From the NCBI GenBank assembly GCA_951799405.1, contig OX637359.1, positions 4,274,201 through 4,338,200 on the forward strand: DNA of 64,000 nt, given 5' to 3'. The position numbers were made by a program, and so were the translations under genes. This DNA is from Agapetus fuscipes (Eukaryota > Arthropoda > Insecta > Trichoptera > Glossosomatidae). The notes below the pieces were generated by a model. The model was not told the DNA's origin, searched no databases, and saw nothing but the letters and a program-made list of their open reading frames with translations. This document shows, one piece after another, positions 29,670 through 39,817 of the stretch. The first letter of the stretch is position 1, and each line of letters begins with the position of its first letter.

Positions 29670-30665
29670 GATATTGTGATAAAATTAATGGAATGAATGT
29701 TGATGTCGTAAATGAGTTTGTATACCTGGGAAGTAAGTTTGAAAAAGATGGAAGAATGACCGGTGAATTTGAAAGAAGAGTAATGAAGGGCAGGTGTGTA
29801 CTGGGTGCCACAGCTTGTATCGCCAAAAATCAAAACATATCAAAAATGCTCGATTGGCGGTACGCAGTGGCATACTTTTACCCACCTTGATGTATGGAAG
29901 CGAGGCCTGGACGGTGAATGAAAGTGAAATTAGTAAATCCATACTGTTGAAATGGACTTTCTAAGAAGTATGATTGGGAAAAAACGGAGTGACAGGGTGA
30001 GGAATGATTTTGTAAGAGAAGAATGTGGTGCAAGATAAAGTGAAGATTAAAAGAAGTTTGTTAAGATGGTTCGGGCATTTGGAGAGAATGAGTGATGAAA
30101 GATTGACGAAGAAAGTATATGTTGCTAGAATAGATGGATGTCGTGGTAGAGTATGGAAGGATCAAATCTCTGAAATAGCGAATGAATGGGATATCCAGAG
30201 TCATAATAAAAGGAGGACTTGTATGAAAAAGGTTATGACTCTGGATGAAATGAAAGAAGTATGCAAAGACAGGAAGAAGTGGCGGCTAATCTGCAATGTT
30301 GATTTATAATGTTGGTGTATTCATTTGCTACATTTTTTGCATAGGAAATTTTTGACTTTTTTTGTATAGATTTCTTTGTAAGGTTTTGTTCTTTTTTATA
30401 TTTAAATGTAATTTATTATTCATATTCCTTGACTTATAGGTTGGTATGAGGCTGACCACCCATACTGTAAAAAATGGTTCACTTTGCCAATGTCACCCCT
30501 GTTTCAGGGAAGGTCGGCAAAAGTTGTGGGGCTTATGTTCATTTGAGGTTTGGATTTTATTTGTAAGTACACATTCAGCATTTGTAAGCGCGAACTACAC
30601 TTGTTGGTTTGTGGGCATACATCTGAGAGCTTTAAATGAATATATCCTTGCAACTTAGATTATAA
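29670..30665 (+). mobile_element. RTE-A LINE, longest copy, 5'-truncated with frameshifts
   Basis: Successive frames recover the RT C-terminus: VVNEFVYLGSKFEKDGRMT, LDWRYAVA, LMYGSEAWTVNESEIS, LRWFGHLERMSDERLTKKVY and RTCMKKVMTLDEMKEVCKD to the stop near 30309. A ~115-nt 3' UTR leads into the terminal block at 30423 and a (TTA)n end. At least two frameshifts break the protein, and the catalytic core is missing. Confidence 0.85.
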
Positions 30666-30780
30666 ATTATTATTATTAATATATAATTGCATTCCTCTTC
30701 ACAAATCTATTGAAAAAAGGAAATGGATGGCATAATATGTTTATTCTCAACCTCGATCTAAAATCTTTTTATATATAATA

Positions 30781-30880
30781 TAAGTTGCAAAGATATATTC
30801 TGATTTCAAATTCATATTTAATTCATGCCCACAAAGAGATACGTGTAAGTTCTTGCTTACAAAACCTGTATGTGTCCTTA
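30781..30880 (-). repeat. RTE-A LINE 3' terminus
   Basis: The minus strand ends AATATATCTTTGCAACTTA after GTATCTCTTTGTGGGCATGA. Confidence 0.7.
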
Positions 30881-30882
30881 AA

Positions 30883-31140
30883 TGTCGGGGTAATAGCCGC
30901 GGGGGCCAAGAGGGCTGATCTTTCTAGTGTGTTTCGAATGGAACAACGTTGGTTCGATCCCCGCTTGGGTCACTTGACTTTAAAACTTTGACCCTGGTTC
31001 AACAGATGTTATTGGGTAATTATTATTTAATAATTCATTAATAATAAACAATAATGAATTATTAAATGATGATATTAATACCTGTTTCTGGCCAGGCAGA
31101 ATAGGTTGGTGAATTGCATTCCTCGTCGCAAATCTATTTA
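30883..31140 (+). mobile_element. S2 SINE, full length
   Basis: The class-II tRNA-like head contains GCCAAGAGGGCTGATC, GAATGGAACAACGTTGG and the B box GGTTCGATCCCCGCTTGGG, then CACTTGACTTTAAAACTTTG, CCCTGGTTCAACAG, an AATAATTC-rich palindromic segment and the 3' end CAGAATAGGTTGGTGAATTG, CATTCCTCGTCGCAAATC. A (TA)n run follows. Confidence 0.8.
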
Positions 31141-31189
31141 AATATATATATATATATATATATAAATATATACATATAATTATATTAAA

Positions 31190-31305
31190 ATTCAAATCTC
31201 AAATGAACATAAACCGTGCCACTTTTGCCAAATATCCATGAAACAAGGGTGGCATTGGTAAAGTGAACCATTTTTACAGTGTGGATGGTGAGCGTTACAC
31301 CAACG
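31190..31305 (-). repeat. RTE-A LINE fragment
   Basis: The minus strand reads GTGTAACGCTCACCATCC, TTCACTTTACCAATGCCACC and GGCACGGTTTATGTTCATTT. Confidence 0.75.
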
Positions 31306-31639
31306 TCTACGTACTACCTAGGTATCCTGTAAGCTTGCTGAATTAAGTCCTTGAATAAGACGGACTCGGATAATTGAGGTTCTACCTTATACGCTTATGT
31401 CACGTCACTCTAAATATACATGACGTGACGAAACGTAGAGCAGTAATTACATTATGATCTTATTGTTATTTTAAGGAAATTTAATGCTGTGAGCGATATT
31501 ATTTAAGGGAAAATGTCAAAATTTCCACACGTATCTTTTACGAGTACATTGAATATTTAGTTTGTAATCAAACTAGGATATGAACGAGTATCAGAAATAG
31601 CGAAATAGAAAGTAATTTAATTTGTGATGTTCAGTATTA
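31306..31639. other. Unique DNA with a small perfect hairpin
   Basis: The only structure is a 9-bp inverted repeat GTCACGTCA/TGACGTGAC at about 31398-31428, followed by GAAACGTAG. No hammerhead core precedes it. Confidence 0.4.
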
Positions 31640-31962
31640 CAATTACAACTTTTCAATATGGTTTGGGCATGTGGAAAGAATGAATGATGATAGACTGAAA
31701 AAATATGTACCTATACAAAGAAAGTGTGAAAAGAAAAAGAGGGAAGAGACGACCGAGAAAAGTATGGAGTGATCAGATTGAGGAGATTGTGAAAGAATGG
31801 GATATACAAAGTGAGCGTAAAAGAAGAAAATGCATGAAAAAGGTGATGATATGAATGAATTGAAAGAGGTTTGTAAGGATAGGAAAAAATGGAGGCAACT
31901 CTGCAGAGGTTCTGGCCACCCCTAGCGGAATGGCGACAGAGTTACAGTTACAGTTACAGTAT
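31640..31962 (+). pseudogene. RTE-B LINE, 5'-truncated
   Basis: After frameshifts the plus strand reads VWFGHVERMNDDRLKKYV, GKRRPRKVWSDQIEEIVKEW, KCMKKV, ELKEVCKDRKKWRQLCRG and SGHP before the stop, then a tail of TTACAG units (31940-31960) with no 3' UTR. Confidence 0.8.
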
Positions 31963-32103
31963 TTCGTTCATCTAAAAAACCATAAAAAAAAACAAAAAAT
32001 AATATTTTTTAAATCAATAGAAAAAAATAAGGGCTTGTGTATTGACATTGTGAGGATTAATTTTAAATTACTAATGTAAAAGTAAAAGCAAAGTTTTTTT
32101 CAC

Positions 32104-32251
32104 GAGTTGATTTATGTTCTCGAGCGCGTTTGGAGTGTTATCACACCATTATAAAAAGGAAAAATACTCAGATCAACTTCACAACGCGCAGTTGTTACCT
32201 TGATAATGGTGTGATAACACTCCAAAAGCGCTCGAGATAAAAAATCAACTC
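32104..32251. mobile_element. Short palindromic MITE-like element
   Basis: Arms 32104-32153 and 32203-32251 are inverted copies (GAGTTGATTTATGTTCTCGA on the left, CTCGAGATAAAAAATCAACTC shortened on the right; core GGAGTGTTATCACACCATTA with its complement). The loop is ~48 nt. No target duplication is clear. Confidence 0.75.
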
Positions 32252-32324
32252 TTTTTGCACTATTAAAAGAAATGAATAAATTAAAAAAAAAAAAAAATAA
32301 CCTTTTAAATGGATAACTAAGTCG

Positions 32325-32405
32325 AGCTTCCCTGAAACAGGGGTGACATTTGCAAAGTGGGACATTTTTACAGTGTGAGGGGTCAGCCTCATAATTTTCT
32401 ATTAG
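32325..32405 (-). repeat. RTE-A LINE fragment
   Basis: The minus strand reads TGAGGCTGACCCCTCACACT, CCCACTTTGCAAATGTCACC and CCCTGTTTCAGGGAAG. Confidence 0.7.
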
Positions 32406-32920
32406 TTAAGGATTACAAATAATGAGTAACATTTAATTATACAAAAGCAGCAGAACCTTAAAAAGACATGTATACAAAAAAAGTCACAACAAACGACTAA
32501 GTAGAAAAACTTTACTATTTCATATCTGGATTCAAGGAATGATAAAAAAATATTTTAAAATGAAAAAAAAAGACAAGAATTAATCTTATCTTGAATGCTG
32601 TAAAGAAAAACTTAACAAAAAATGCTTTAAAAATTGTACAAAACTATCTCTATGTATTCCTTCATTTTTTACGACCTGATGCTTTGAAAGCAGAGACGGC
32701 ACTAAATTTTTCGTCGTGCGGGCAATCAGTGAACATTTTAACTTTTTTAACTGTGGTTTTATCGCCCCTGGAAATGTCGCGCACAGCCATATTGCTCCCT
32801 CCACTTTTTAGAGCACTAAAGATGCACATTTTTAGTGGTGCAGTGGCGTAGCGGAAAAAAAACATTTTTTTGTTATTTTTTTGTTTTAAGATTCCAATAC
32901 GTCCCCCATAAAAACGTATG
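32406..32920. other. No recognised feature
   Basis: Overlapping open frames of 65-86 codons lie at 32586-32865 on both strands in a less AT-rich block (CTTTGAAAGCAGAGACGGCA). They are unidentified and mirror each other, so a repeat of unknown type is more likely than a gene. Confidence 0.4.
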
Positions 32921-32921
32921 A

Positions 32922-33480
32922 TCTAATCTAATCTAAGTTGCAAAATATAAGTAACATTAGAGATTCACATTACATGCATTTTCACAAAACAGACATGTTT
33001 AAGTTCGCGCTTAAACATGCCGCATGTAATCCTACAATATAAAAACCCGAATCTCAAATGAACATACACCCTGCAACTCCTGCCGACTTTTCCTGAAACA
33101 AAGGTGACATTGGCAAAGTGAACCATTTTCTACAGCATGGGTGGTCAGCCGCATACCAACCTACAAGTCAAGGAACATACACAGCAAATTACATTTTTTA
33201 AATCAACATATTATAACATGTATGGACATCAAAAACTAACAGAAAACAAACTTTAATTTAAAAAACCCTAGCCGCCAACATTGCAGATTAACCGCCATTT
33301 CTTTCTGTCCTCACACACTTCTTTCACTTCCTCCAGAGTCATAACCTTCTTCATACAGACTCTCCTTTTATTATGACTGGATATTCCATTCATTCGCAAT
33401 TTCTGAAATTTGGTCCATCCATACCTTTCTCGGTCTTCCTCTACCACGACATCCATCGAGTCTTGCAACACATACTGTCT
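32922..33480 (-). mobile_element. RTE-A LINE, 5'-truncated, with coding end
   Basis: The minus strand reads an RT C-terminus (GISSHNKRRVCMKKVMTLEE, then VKEVCEDRKKWRLICNVGG and stop at 33268). The 3' UTR and terminal block follow, from TTCCTTGACTTGTAGGTTGG to the TTAGATTAGATTAGATCA end. Confidence 0.85.
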
Positions 33481-33540
33481 TAAATATTTATTTCAGCCCG
33501 GTCACGCGGAGGGTGCAAAACGTGACCAGACATATACTGT
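33481..33540 (-). repeat. Short LINE-like 3' end (GCACCCTCCGCGTGACC family)
   Basis: The minus strand reads GGTCACGTTTTGCACCCTCC, GCGTGACCGGGCTGAAATAA and ATATTTA, related to 22500-22565 and 52240-52310. Confidence 0.5.
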
Positions 33541-33800
33541 TCTGTAACTCTGTCACCATTCCGCTTGGGGTGGCCAGAACCTCAGCAAGCTGCCTCCATT
33601 TCTTCCTATCCTTACATACCTCTTTCAATTCATTCATATCCATCACCTTTTTCATGCATTTTCTTCTTTTACGCTCACTTTGTATATCCCATTCTTTCCC
33701 AATCTCCTCAATCTGATTACTCCATACTTTTCTCGGTCGTCCCTTACTTTTTGTCCTCTCACACTTCCTCTGTAAATATTTAAAAATATCCATTGATCGA
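33540..33800 (-). pseudogene. RTE-B LINE, 5'-truncated
   Basis: The minus strand reads KSKGRPRKVWSNQIEEIGKE, WDIQSERKRRKCMKKV, MNELKEVCKDRKKWRQLAE before the stop, then the start of the (TTACAG)n tail (CAGAACAG). Confidence 0.8.
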
Positions 33801-33814
33801 AACATGCATACACC

Positions 33815-33880
33815 TTCGGGTATAAAGACGGCAAGATGTTACACTACATCAGTAGCTTAGTTGCATTAGTTGCGTTATGC
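33815..33880 (+). repeat. S3 SINE 3' end fragment
   Basis: ACCTTCGGGTATAAAGACGG, CAAGATGTTACACTACATCA and GTAGCTTAGTTGCATTAGTT match the S3 tail. Confidence 0.65.
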
Positions 33881-33932
33881 GTACACAGTTTGTAGAAAAA
33901 AAAACAATGGCAAAAAAATAACAAAGAAACAA

Positions 33933-34200
33933 ATGGCTCCTTGACTGATAGGTTGGTACGAGGCTGACCACCCGTGCTGTAAAAATCGGTTCACTTTTGC
34001 CAATGCCACCCCGGTTCAGGGAACGGCGGCAGGAGTTGCAAGGTTTATGTCCATGTGAGGTTTTCTTTATTTGTATGCACACATGCAGAATGTGTAGGCG
34101 CGAACCTACATGTGCCTGTCTGTGGGTATGCATTTCATATGAGCCTTAAATGCTTACATATCCTTGCAGCTTAGATTATAGATAGATTATAGATTATAGA
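33933..34200 (+). repeat. RTE-A LINE 3' end
   Basis: CTCCTTGACTGATAGGTTGG to CTTGCAGCTTAGATTATAGA, with a (TAGATTA)n end. Confidence 0.85.
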
Positions 34201-34324
34201 GCGACACAAATTCGTGACAGTGGAGATCGAAAATTTGTACACCTGAATTTTAGTACAAATTTTGTTCTCGCACGAATAAAAATCGACACTAGATATGCTA
34301 TCAACATAGTAAACCATGATTTTA

Positions 34325-34775
34325 CAATCTTTAATCTAAGTTGCTAAGATGAAGTACATTTAAGATTCATACTAAATGCATTCCCATAAGAAGACACGTA
34401 TAAGTTTGCACTTACATATGCTGCATATGGACTTACATAAAAATCCATTCCCAAATGAACATAAGCCTTGCTTCTCTTGCCGACCTTCTCTGAAACAGGG
34501 GTGACATTGGCAAAGTGAATTTTTTTTTTTACTTTATGGGTGATCATCCTCATACCAACCTTTGAGTCAAGGAGCACAAACAATTAATTGCATTTAACTT
34601 TATAAAACAAACAATCATGAAGTAAAATAACAAAATGAAAATTAACAAAATTTCTACAATAAAAATGAAAATCCAAAATTAGCCGCCACCATACAGATCA
34701 ACCCCATTTTTTTCGTTCCTTACACATTTCTTTCATTTCATCCAGAGTCATAACCTTTTTCATACAAGCTTTTCT
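34325..34775 (-). mobile_element. RTE-A LINE, 5'-truncated, with coding end
   Basis: The minus strand reads KACMKKVMTLDEMKEMCKER, then KKWG (the frame breaks here) and the 3' UTR. The terminal block follows: CTCCTTGACTCAAAGGTTGG, GTATGAGGATGATCACCC, CAGAGAAGGTCGGCAAGAG, to the tail. Confidence 0.8.
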
Positions 34776-35154
34776 TACATATAAATGAGTTCTACTTCTC
34801 AAAAAAAAAAATGTGTACAACAGACAGAGGTATTTATTGGTAGAAATTCCGTTTTTTTTTAATACCCCCGGTTCCGCCGCGGGGCCATATAACTTTTGTT
34901 TATGACCGACCTCCTGTTTTGCATACCAAGCCAATGATAGCCCGCCAAATGGATGGCGAGCTCCCTCCATAAAGTCATATTAAAAATGCACCGCTTGTAG
35001 AGAACAACTCAAATCCCATTTTGTTCCAATCCCATTTTGTTCCAATCCCATTTTGTTCCAATTTCACTCTGTTCCAATAGAAGCTTTTCCCGATTAAAAC
35101 TCCTATCATAGTTGGTTCTAATTATGTAAGCCTTGTTTTATGAATTTTAATGCC
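34776..35154 (+). repeat. Unique DNA with a small tandem array
   Basis: 35011-35080 has four tandem ~17-bp units (CAATCCCATTTTGTTC), the last one diverged. The rest is unrecognised. Confidence 0.7.
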
Positions 35155-35460
35155 TACCTGGCTAGCATGCCAGTCTGTAGCCCAGTGGCAACACTTCGGA
35201 CTCGTAAAGGGAAGGTTGTGGGTTCGAATCCCGGTGGAGCACAAAAAATATATCATTTATATTTTCAAATTTGCTCTTCGCTGGGTTGAAAAATTCATAC
35301 ACCTTTACCAAAGACCGGTCATCAAAAGGTCCGTCCAGCCTTACAGCAACTAGGTCTGCTTGAGAATTGGCGCTTTCTACAGAGACGACCAAGCTCGCAG
35401 AGGGATCGTGAGGTGTGAGACACACAACAACAGCGCTCACCAAATAAATCAGCCTAATTC
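35155..35460 (+). mobile_element. S1 SINE, tRNA head only, near full length
   Basis: A box TAGCCCAGTGG, CGGACTCGTAAAGGGAAGG, B box GGTTCGAATCCCGGTGGAGC, body CTCTTCGCTGGGTTGAAAAA, GAGAATTGGCGCTTTCTAC and the tail GAGGGATCGTGAGGTGTGAG, ACACACAACAACAGCGCTCA. Upstream of the tRNA part there is no 5S sequence. Confidence 0.85.
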
Positions 35461-35464
35461 ATTT

Positions 35465-35650
35465 TTTTTTAGCGCTTTGGACTCATAAATGGAAGATCAT
35501 GGGTTCGAATCTCAGCGAAGGACAGAAAATATCTTAAATACCCGTCACCGCACACAAGAGCTTAGTCTCTTCTGGGGTGAGGTATAGCGTAGCAACTATA
35601 TGATCGGCTCTATGATAGGGCCGTCTTGAAAATGACGTAAGCAAATAAAA
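35465..35650 (+). repeat. Another tRNA-derived SINE (S4)
   Basis: TTAGCGCTTTGGACTCATAA, ATGGAAGATCATGGGTTCGA and ATCTCAGCGAAGGAC give a tRNA-like unit with B box GGTTCGAATCTC, followed by a body unlike S1-S3 (GGTATAGCGTAGCAACTATA, GGGCCGTCTTGAAAATGACG). It is a single copy in the window. Confidence 0.55.
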
Positions 35651-35778
35651 AGTAAAATAAAGGTGAAATAAATACTCAATTGGTGAAAATAATACTCTGT
35701 GTTGGTAAAAAATTATGATTCGTCATAAAAATGAATTTTCACTGTGTAAATGCACCAACTCTTAAAATAAATATTTCA

Positions 35779-35937
35779 AAATATAAATGGTAAAACATTG
35801 TTTTAATTCACTTTATTCTTTTTTTTTTGCTCGAATATTTTCGCCTAATGAGGCATCTTCAAGAGCAGAATGGTTGCAAATATATTAAAAAAAAAAGAAT
35901 AAAGTGAATTAAAACAACGTTTTACCATTTATATTTT
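35779..35937. mobile_element. Hammerhead foldback element
   Basis: ~50-bp arms (35779-35828 and 35887-35937; TAAAACATTGTTTTAATTCA against its complement). A hammerhead-like motif lies on the minus strand in the loop directly beside the left arm (35829-35866). Confidence 0.75.
35829..35866 (-). ncRNA. Hammerhead ribozyme-like motif with core change
   Basis: Stem I GCTC/GAGC, core TTGAAGA (the invariant C is T), stem II GCCT/AGGC, GAAA, self-complementary AATATT stem III, C at the cleavage position. Related to 19416-19453. The core substitution should impair cleavage. Confidence 0.5.
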
Positions 35938-36037
35938 TAAATATTTATAAAAATGGACTTTCACTGTGTTAACAGATCAACACTAAAAAACAAAACTCTT
36001 AAAAGTTTAATCAATGTAGGTAGTTACCTATATAATA

Positions 36038-36059
<22 letters not shown>

Positions 36060-36076
<17 letters not shown>

Positions 36077-36235
36077 CAGGCTAATTTATTTTTAATTACA
36101 CATGATTAGAGAGCGCCGTTTTTGTGTGTGTCACACCTCAAGGGCCCTCTCCGATCACGGATAAGACTTTTTGAAAAGGTGCGTCTTGAAAGCTCCGCGA
36201 AATATACCCATAGATTTGGAGTTCTTCACTCCGGT
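36060..36235 (-). pseudogene. CR1/L2-like LINE 3' end
   Basis: The minus strand retains the last coding residues (GVKNSKSMGIFRGAFKTHLF region) and the 3' UTR GAGAGGGCCCTTGAGGTGTG, ACACACACAAAAACGGCGCT, AAATAAATTAGCCTGATATA and (TA)n. It is nearly identical to 20279-20460. Confidence 0.85.
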
Positions 36236-36275
36236 GTTGGTTCATAGTATTTAAAATATATATATATATATATAT

Positions 36276-36465
36276 ATGTTGATAGGTTTTCGGGTAATCC
36301 GTTAATTTGCTATTTTATTTTATAGCCGACGTTTCGGATCGGTATCACGATCCTTCATCAGGGCGGTCCTTCTGTGTGTAGGGTTGGCCTTCGACTGATT
36401 TGTGATGTGTTTTGTTGATAAAATAAAATAGCAAATTAACGGATTACCCGAAAACCTATCAACAT
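36276..36465. mobile_element. Hammerhead foldback element with perfect arms
   Basis: 48-bp arms (36276-36323 and 36418-36465) are exact inverted copies (ATGTTGATAGGTTTTCGGGT at the left end). The hammerhead motif lies on the minus strand in the loop beside the left arm. Flanks are (TA)n on both sides (36250-36275 and 36495-36530). Perfect arms imply a recent origin. Confidence 0.85.
36325..36364 (-). ncRNA. Hammerhead ribozyme-like motif, best consensus match
   Basis: Stem I GCC/GGC, exact core CTGATGA (36361-36355), stem II GGATCG/CGATCC perfect 6 bp around TGATAC, GAAAC, then GTC with loopless ACGT stem III. Cleavage is predicted at the C complementary to 36328. All invariant residues are present. 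Confidence 0.7.
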
Positions 36466-36493
36466 GTATAATATCCGTGAAAACTTAAAATTA

Positions 36494-36529
<36 letters not shown>

Positions 36530-36532
<3 letters not shown>

Positions 36533-36924
36533 TCATTATTTATCATTATACAAAACCTTGTACTTTCTGTAAGTATTTAGATATCTTTTAGAAAGAGTTT
36601 AATTGCTAAGTAAGACTTGAGATGCGTGATAGCAAATTAACATATTTTATTTTTCGCAAATCGTTCATTTGTTATCATTCCGACTATAAGCATTTCGTGT
36701 ACTTTTTCTCTGTCACAATTTTTAACAAAGCATTACATTTTGAGTATAATTTTATCAACCTCCCAAATGACGAACACTTCCTTTGCTTAGCGATACTTGG
36801 CTTTATTCAAATCCAATACTTACAGTGCGATTCAGAGTCCATCGTTGACCTAATAGGCTTAACGTTAAAAAATATCGGTCACCAAAGGTCTTTACACTAT
36901 ACAGCCTTATGGCAATTGGGTTTA
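36530..36924. other. No recognised feature
   Basis: A 102-codon open frame (36622-36930) has no recognisable domain. It overlaps the end of an RTE-A copy at its 3' side and is probably chance. Confidence 0.4.
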
Positions 36925-37175
36925 ATCTAATCTTATCTAAGCTGCAAAGATATATATCATTTAAGATTTGTATTAAATGCATTCCCACAAGCAGACACGT
37001 ATAATTTCGCGCTAACACATGCCGCATGTGGACCTACAATATAAAAACCCAATCTCAAATGAACATAAGCTCTGCAACTCTTGCCGTCCTTCCCTGTAAC
37101 AGGGGTGACATTGGAAAAGTGAACCATTTTTACAAAATGTGTGGTCAGCCGCATATCAACCTATAAGTCAAGGAA
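36925..37175 (-). repeat. RTE-A LINE 3' end
   Basis: The minus strand runs TTCCTTGACTTATAGGTTGA to CTTTGCAGCTTAGATAAGAT, well preserved. Confidence 0.9.
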
Positions 37176-37177
37176 CA

Positions 37178-37295
37178 CAAGGATCTTGCTTGAGAATCGT
37201 CGCTTTCTACATAAATGACCAGAGATCGTAGACGGCTTTTGAGATGTGATCACACAAAAACAGCCTCACAAACCATACTAATAATTATTATACAT
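37178..37295 (+). repeat. S1 SINE 3' end, 5'-truncated
   Basis: CTTGCTTGAGAATCGTCGCT, TTCTACATAAATGACCAG, then TTTGAGATGTGATCACACAA and AAACAGCCTCAC, with an (ATT)n end. Confidence 0.75.
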
Positions 37296-37352
37296 ACAAT
37301 ATCAAAGGTTAAGCCGAATAAGTACTGATTCACTGATTTGAGAAGTCGTGTA

Positions 37353-39026
37353 GGGGAGACCGGGTATGGTTGTCTCACGGGTTGGTTGTCACAGTGACCA
37401 TTACAGAAAACTAAACGAAAGAATGAACCCATTGGTCGGCGTCAAAGCATCGTGAGGGTAACCCCCACCTCTCTACTTCATCTCAGTCTGCCCTGAGATA
37501 TCATAACGGAGATATGTGCGTTTGTTTTTTTCATACAGTGAAAGTATTTTTTTTGTGCAATTGTGGGAGTCTTGTAAGTATACTTAATTATTGCCTAATA
37601 ATATATCTTTTGTTGTATTTATGATGTTCAATATGTGTTTCATGGTATCCTAATATTACTTTTTTAAATAAATATTGTTTTCAACTTATTTTGAGACGTT
37701 ATTTTTGACAAAGTGATTTGGGGCAGGTTGTCTCAGGTTGACGGGGGCTGGTAGTCTCATGTGACAACCAACACCGTGCTTGTATGTTGCCGGTTTTTTT
37801 TTGCTTTTTGGGATTGCGTTACTTTTAAAGCTTTTTTTTTCAGAGTTCATCATAAAAATGCCCAGAAATCACAAAAAAAAGTCAAATCGAGGGCTTGTTT
37901 CACCAGCATTGATGTTGCCTACTGCAAGAGAAGTGAAAAGCCATGGCAAGTCTTATCAGGTCTGTCGCCAAGGATTTTGAAAAAAATTATCGCATTATGA
38001 CAAGGTATTGTAATAAATTCACACCAGAAGAGATAAGCAACACGGTCGCATCAACACCATCTACAAAAATAGGCTATCAAAGGAATCGACAGATTTATAC
38101 CGATGAACAAAAAAAAGAACTAGAAGATGAAAAAAGGAACAAGAAGCAAAAAAGAAGAAAGAATCGAAACGGGTATTCAGTGAAAAAGAGGAAAATATAA
38201 AGGTTTCTAAAGGAAAGAAAGTTAAGAAGAAAACAATTGATAATGACGATGACGATGAAGAGTTTTGCTAGGTCTGTTTGTCTCCCTACTCTGCTAGCAA
38301 GTCTAGGGCAGTCTGGGTTCAGTGCCAGGATTGCAAGTCGTGAGCTCACAAAGCATGCACACCTGGGACAGCATATTACATTTGCCAAAATTGTGATTCG
38401 GAATATTCAGACTATTTTTTTTAGAATAAATAAATATAATTCCTCTAGATTAATAATACTTTTGGATGGTTGGTGCATTAAAACTGTGAAAATTCATTTT
38501 ATATTTAGTTATTCAAACACTGTTTTAACTCTTTATTATTAATTATTTAGACATCACGTGTGTAATCTCCAGATTAAGTTATTTTCATTACCAGAACTCT
38601 AAGTTTGTGCCATAAGTACAAGTTATTCGTTGTAGCGATTTTTTAAATGTCTTTCTTATTATAAGTAAATAAAACATTCATTTCTTGGGTATAATTTGTT
38701 ATGTATAACATTATTCATTGATAAAAATACTCATTTGATTTAAAAAAAGTGTTTCTTCTCATATTCTGCCCTTAAATCGATATGTGACTTCTTACCCCAG
38801 ACGGTGTGACAACCATCCCCGACACGGGGCTAAAAGTCACACTTCTTATTTTTCACAAACACAGTTATATTTCCTCGAAAGATACTATTAGATACTATTT
38901 CTTCGTTTATATTGAAATAAGAATAATAGGACTATCCATTGATATATAGACGTCATTAATAAATTATGAAAATAGGTACTAAAAATGCAAAAGAAAAAAT
39001 ATGTGACTTCCAACCCCGGTCTCCCC
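37353..39026 (+). mobile_element. pogo-type DNA transposon, internally deleted
   Basis: Terminal inverted repeats GGGGAGACCGGG are bounded by TA on both sides (37351-37352 and 39027-39028). Related subterminal sequence (GGTTGTCACA and complement TGTGACAACCATCCCC near 38800) lies inside. Coding remnants at 37855-38410 keep the N-terminal and C-terminal ends of a pogo-like transposase without the DDE domain. Length 1674 bp. Confidence 0.8.
37858..38412 (+). pseudogene. pogo-like transposase remnant: helix-turn-helix end plus PHD-like finger
   Basis: From ATG 37858 the frame reads MPRNHKKKSNRGLVSP and AREVKSHGKS, then a frameshift into RSVAKDFEKNYRIMTRYCNK and IGYQRNRQIYTDEQKKEL, the pogo/jerky-type N-terminus. 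It passes directly to a lysine-rich stretch and DNDDDDEEFC, a stop, then VCLSPYSASKSRAVWVQCQD, CTPGTAYYICQNC and DSEYSD. The Cys/His spacing (C-x2-C, W-x-QC-x2-C, H-x2-C, C-x2-C) resembles the PHD-like C-terminal finger of these transposases. The catalytic middle is gone, and frameshifts and stops make it a pseudogene. Confidence 0.7.
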
Positions 39027-39028
39027 TA

Positions 39029-39659
39029 TTAAACATTTATGTAATTAGGAGTAACTCCTCATAGTGAGTGAACTAATTATAAAGAAGTGCTCATGAAAAG
39101 CTTCTAAGCTGTAGGATTATCACACATTTTTAGTGTTGTCTGTCGTAGAAAATAGGAGAAAAGGTTCATGTATCTGAGAAACCCATGTTAGCTTCATATG
39201 TCAATTATTCAATTTTACCTTTAAGGTATCGATAAATCATATAACGATTGACTAAATAGTACTTCAAATATGCAACTTCTTCGCCTATTTTTTTTTAAAA
39301 CAATATTCTTGAAATTTGGATTACCAAGTGAGCGCTTAGTCAAGGAACGACTATGAGTAACGCTTGGTGGTAAAAAGTTATCGGCCGGCCGTTCTCTAGT
39401 GAGTAATTACTCGGATAAAAGTCATAAAACTTAGCATAAATACTTAGCGTTTTGATAACAAGCCTTCCAAGAACAATTCCGCCCTTTTTCAAGCCAAAAA
39501 TTAACATACCCGATAAGCTTTATCATTTCCTTTTGCGTATCTTAAAAATGTAACTATTTTGTTTTATTTTATGATGACTTTTACGATTATTTTATTTATT
39601 TATAGTTCCCCGTATGCTACCTGTTCCTTTCCTACTTGGATTGTGAAAGACTGACCTTT
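39029..39659. other. No recognised feature
   Basis: AT-rich unique DNA between the two pogo-type elements. Confidence 0.4.
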
Positions 39660-39790
39660 CATACTGTAATGTAAATAGTAGATTAATATAGGTGTACATC
39701 ATAGGTAGTAATAGTTATTATAATCTTATGTCAAAAGTAGATTAATATAGGTGTCCACCGTAGGTAGCAATAGTTATAGGCCTAAGAAGT
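39660..39790 (+). repeat. Two-unit tandem repeat (~70 bp)
   Basis: AGTAGATTAATATAGGTGT followed by CATCATAGGTAGTAATAGTT recurs ~68 bases later with a few changes (CCACCGTAGGTAGCAATAGTT shortened). Confidence 0.75.
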
Positions 39791-39817
39791 CTAGAAATTA
39801 AAAATGATCCTTTTGTA

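Noticed and set aside
31390..31440. Hammerhead motif (GACGTGACGAAACGTAG)
   Set aside because: The GAAACGTA box and a strong hairpin are present, but no CUGANGA-like core precedes the hairpin.
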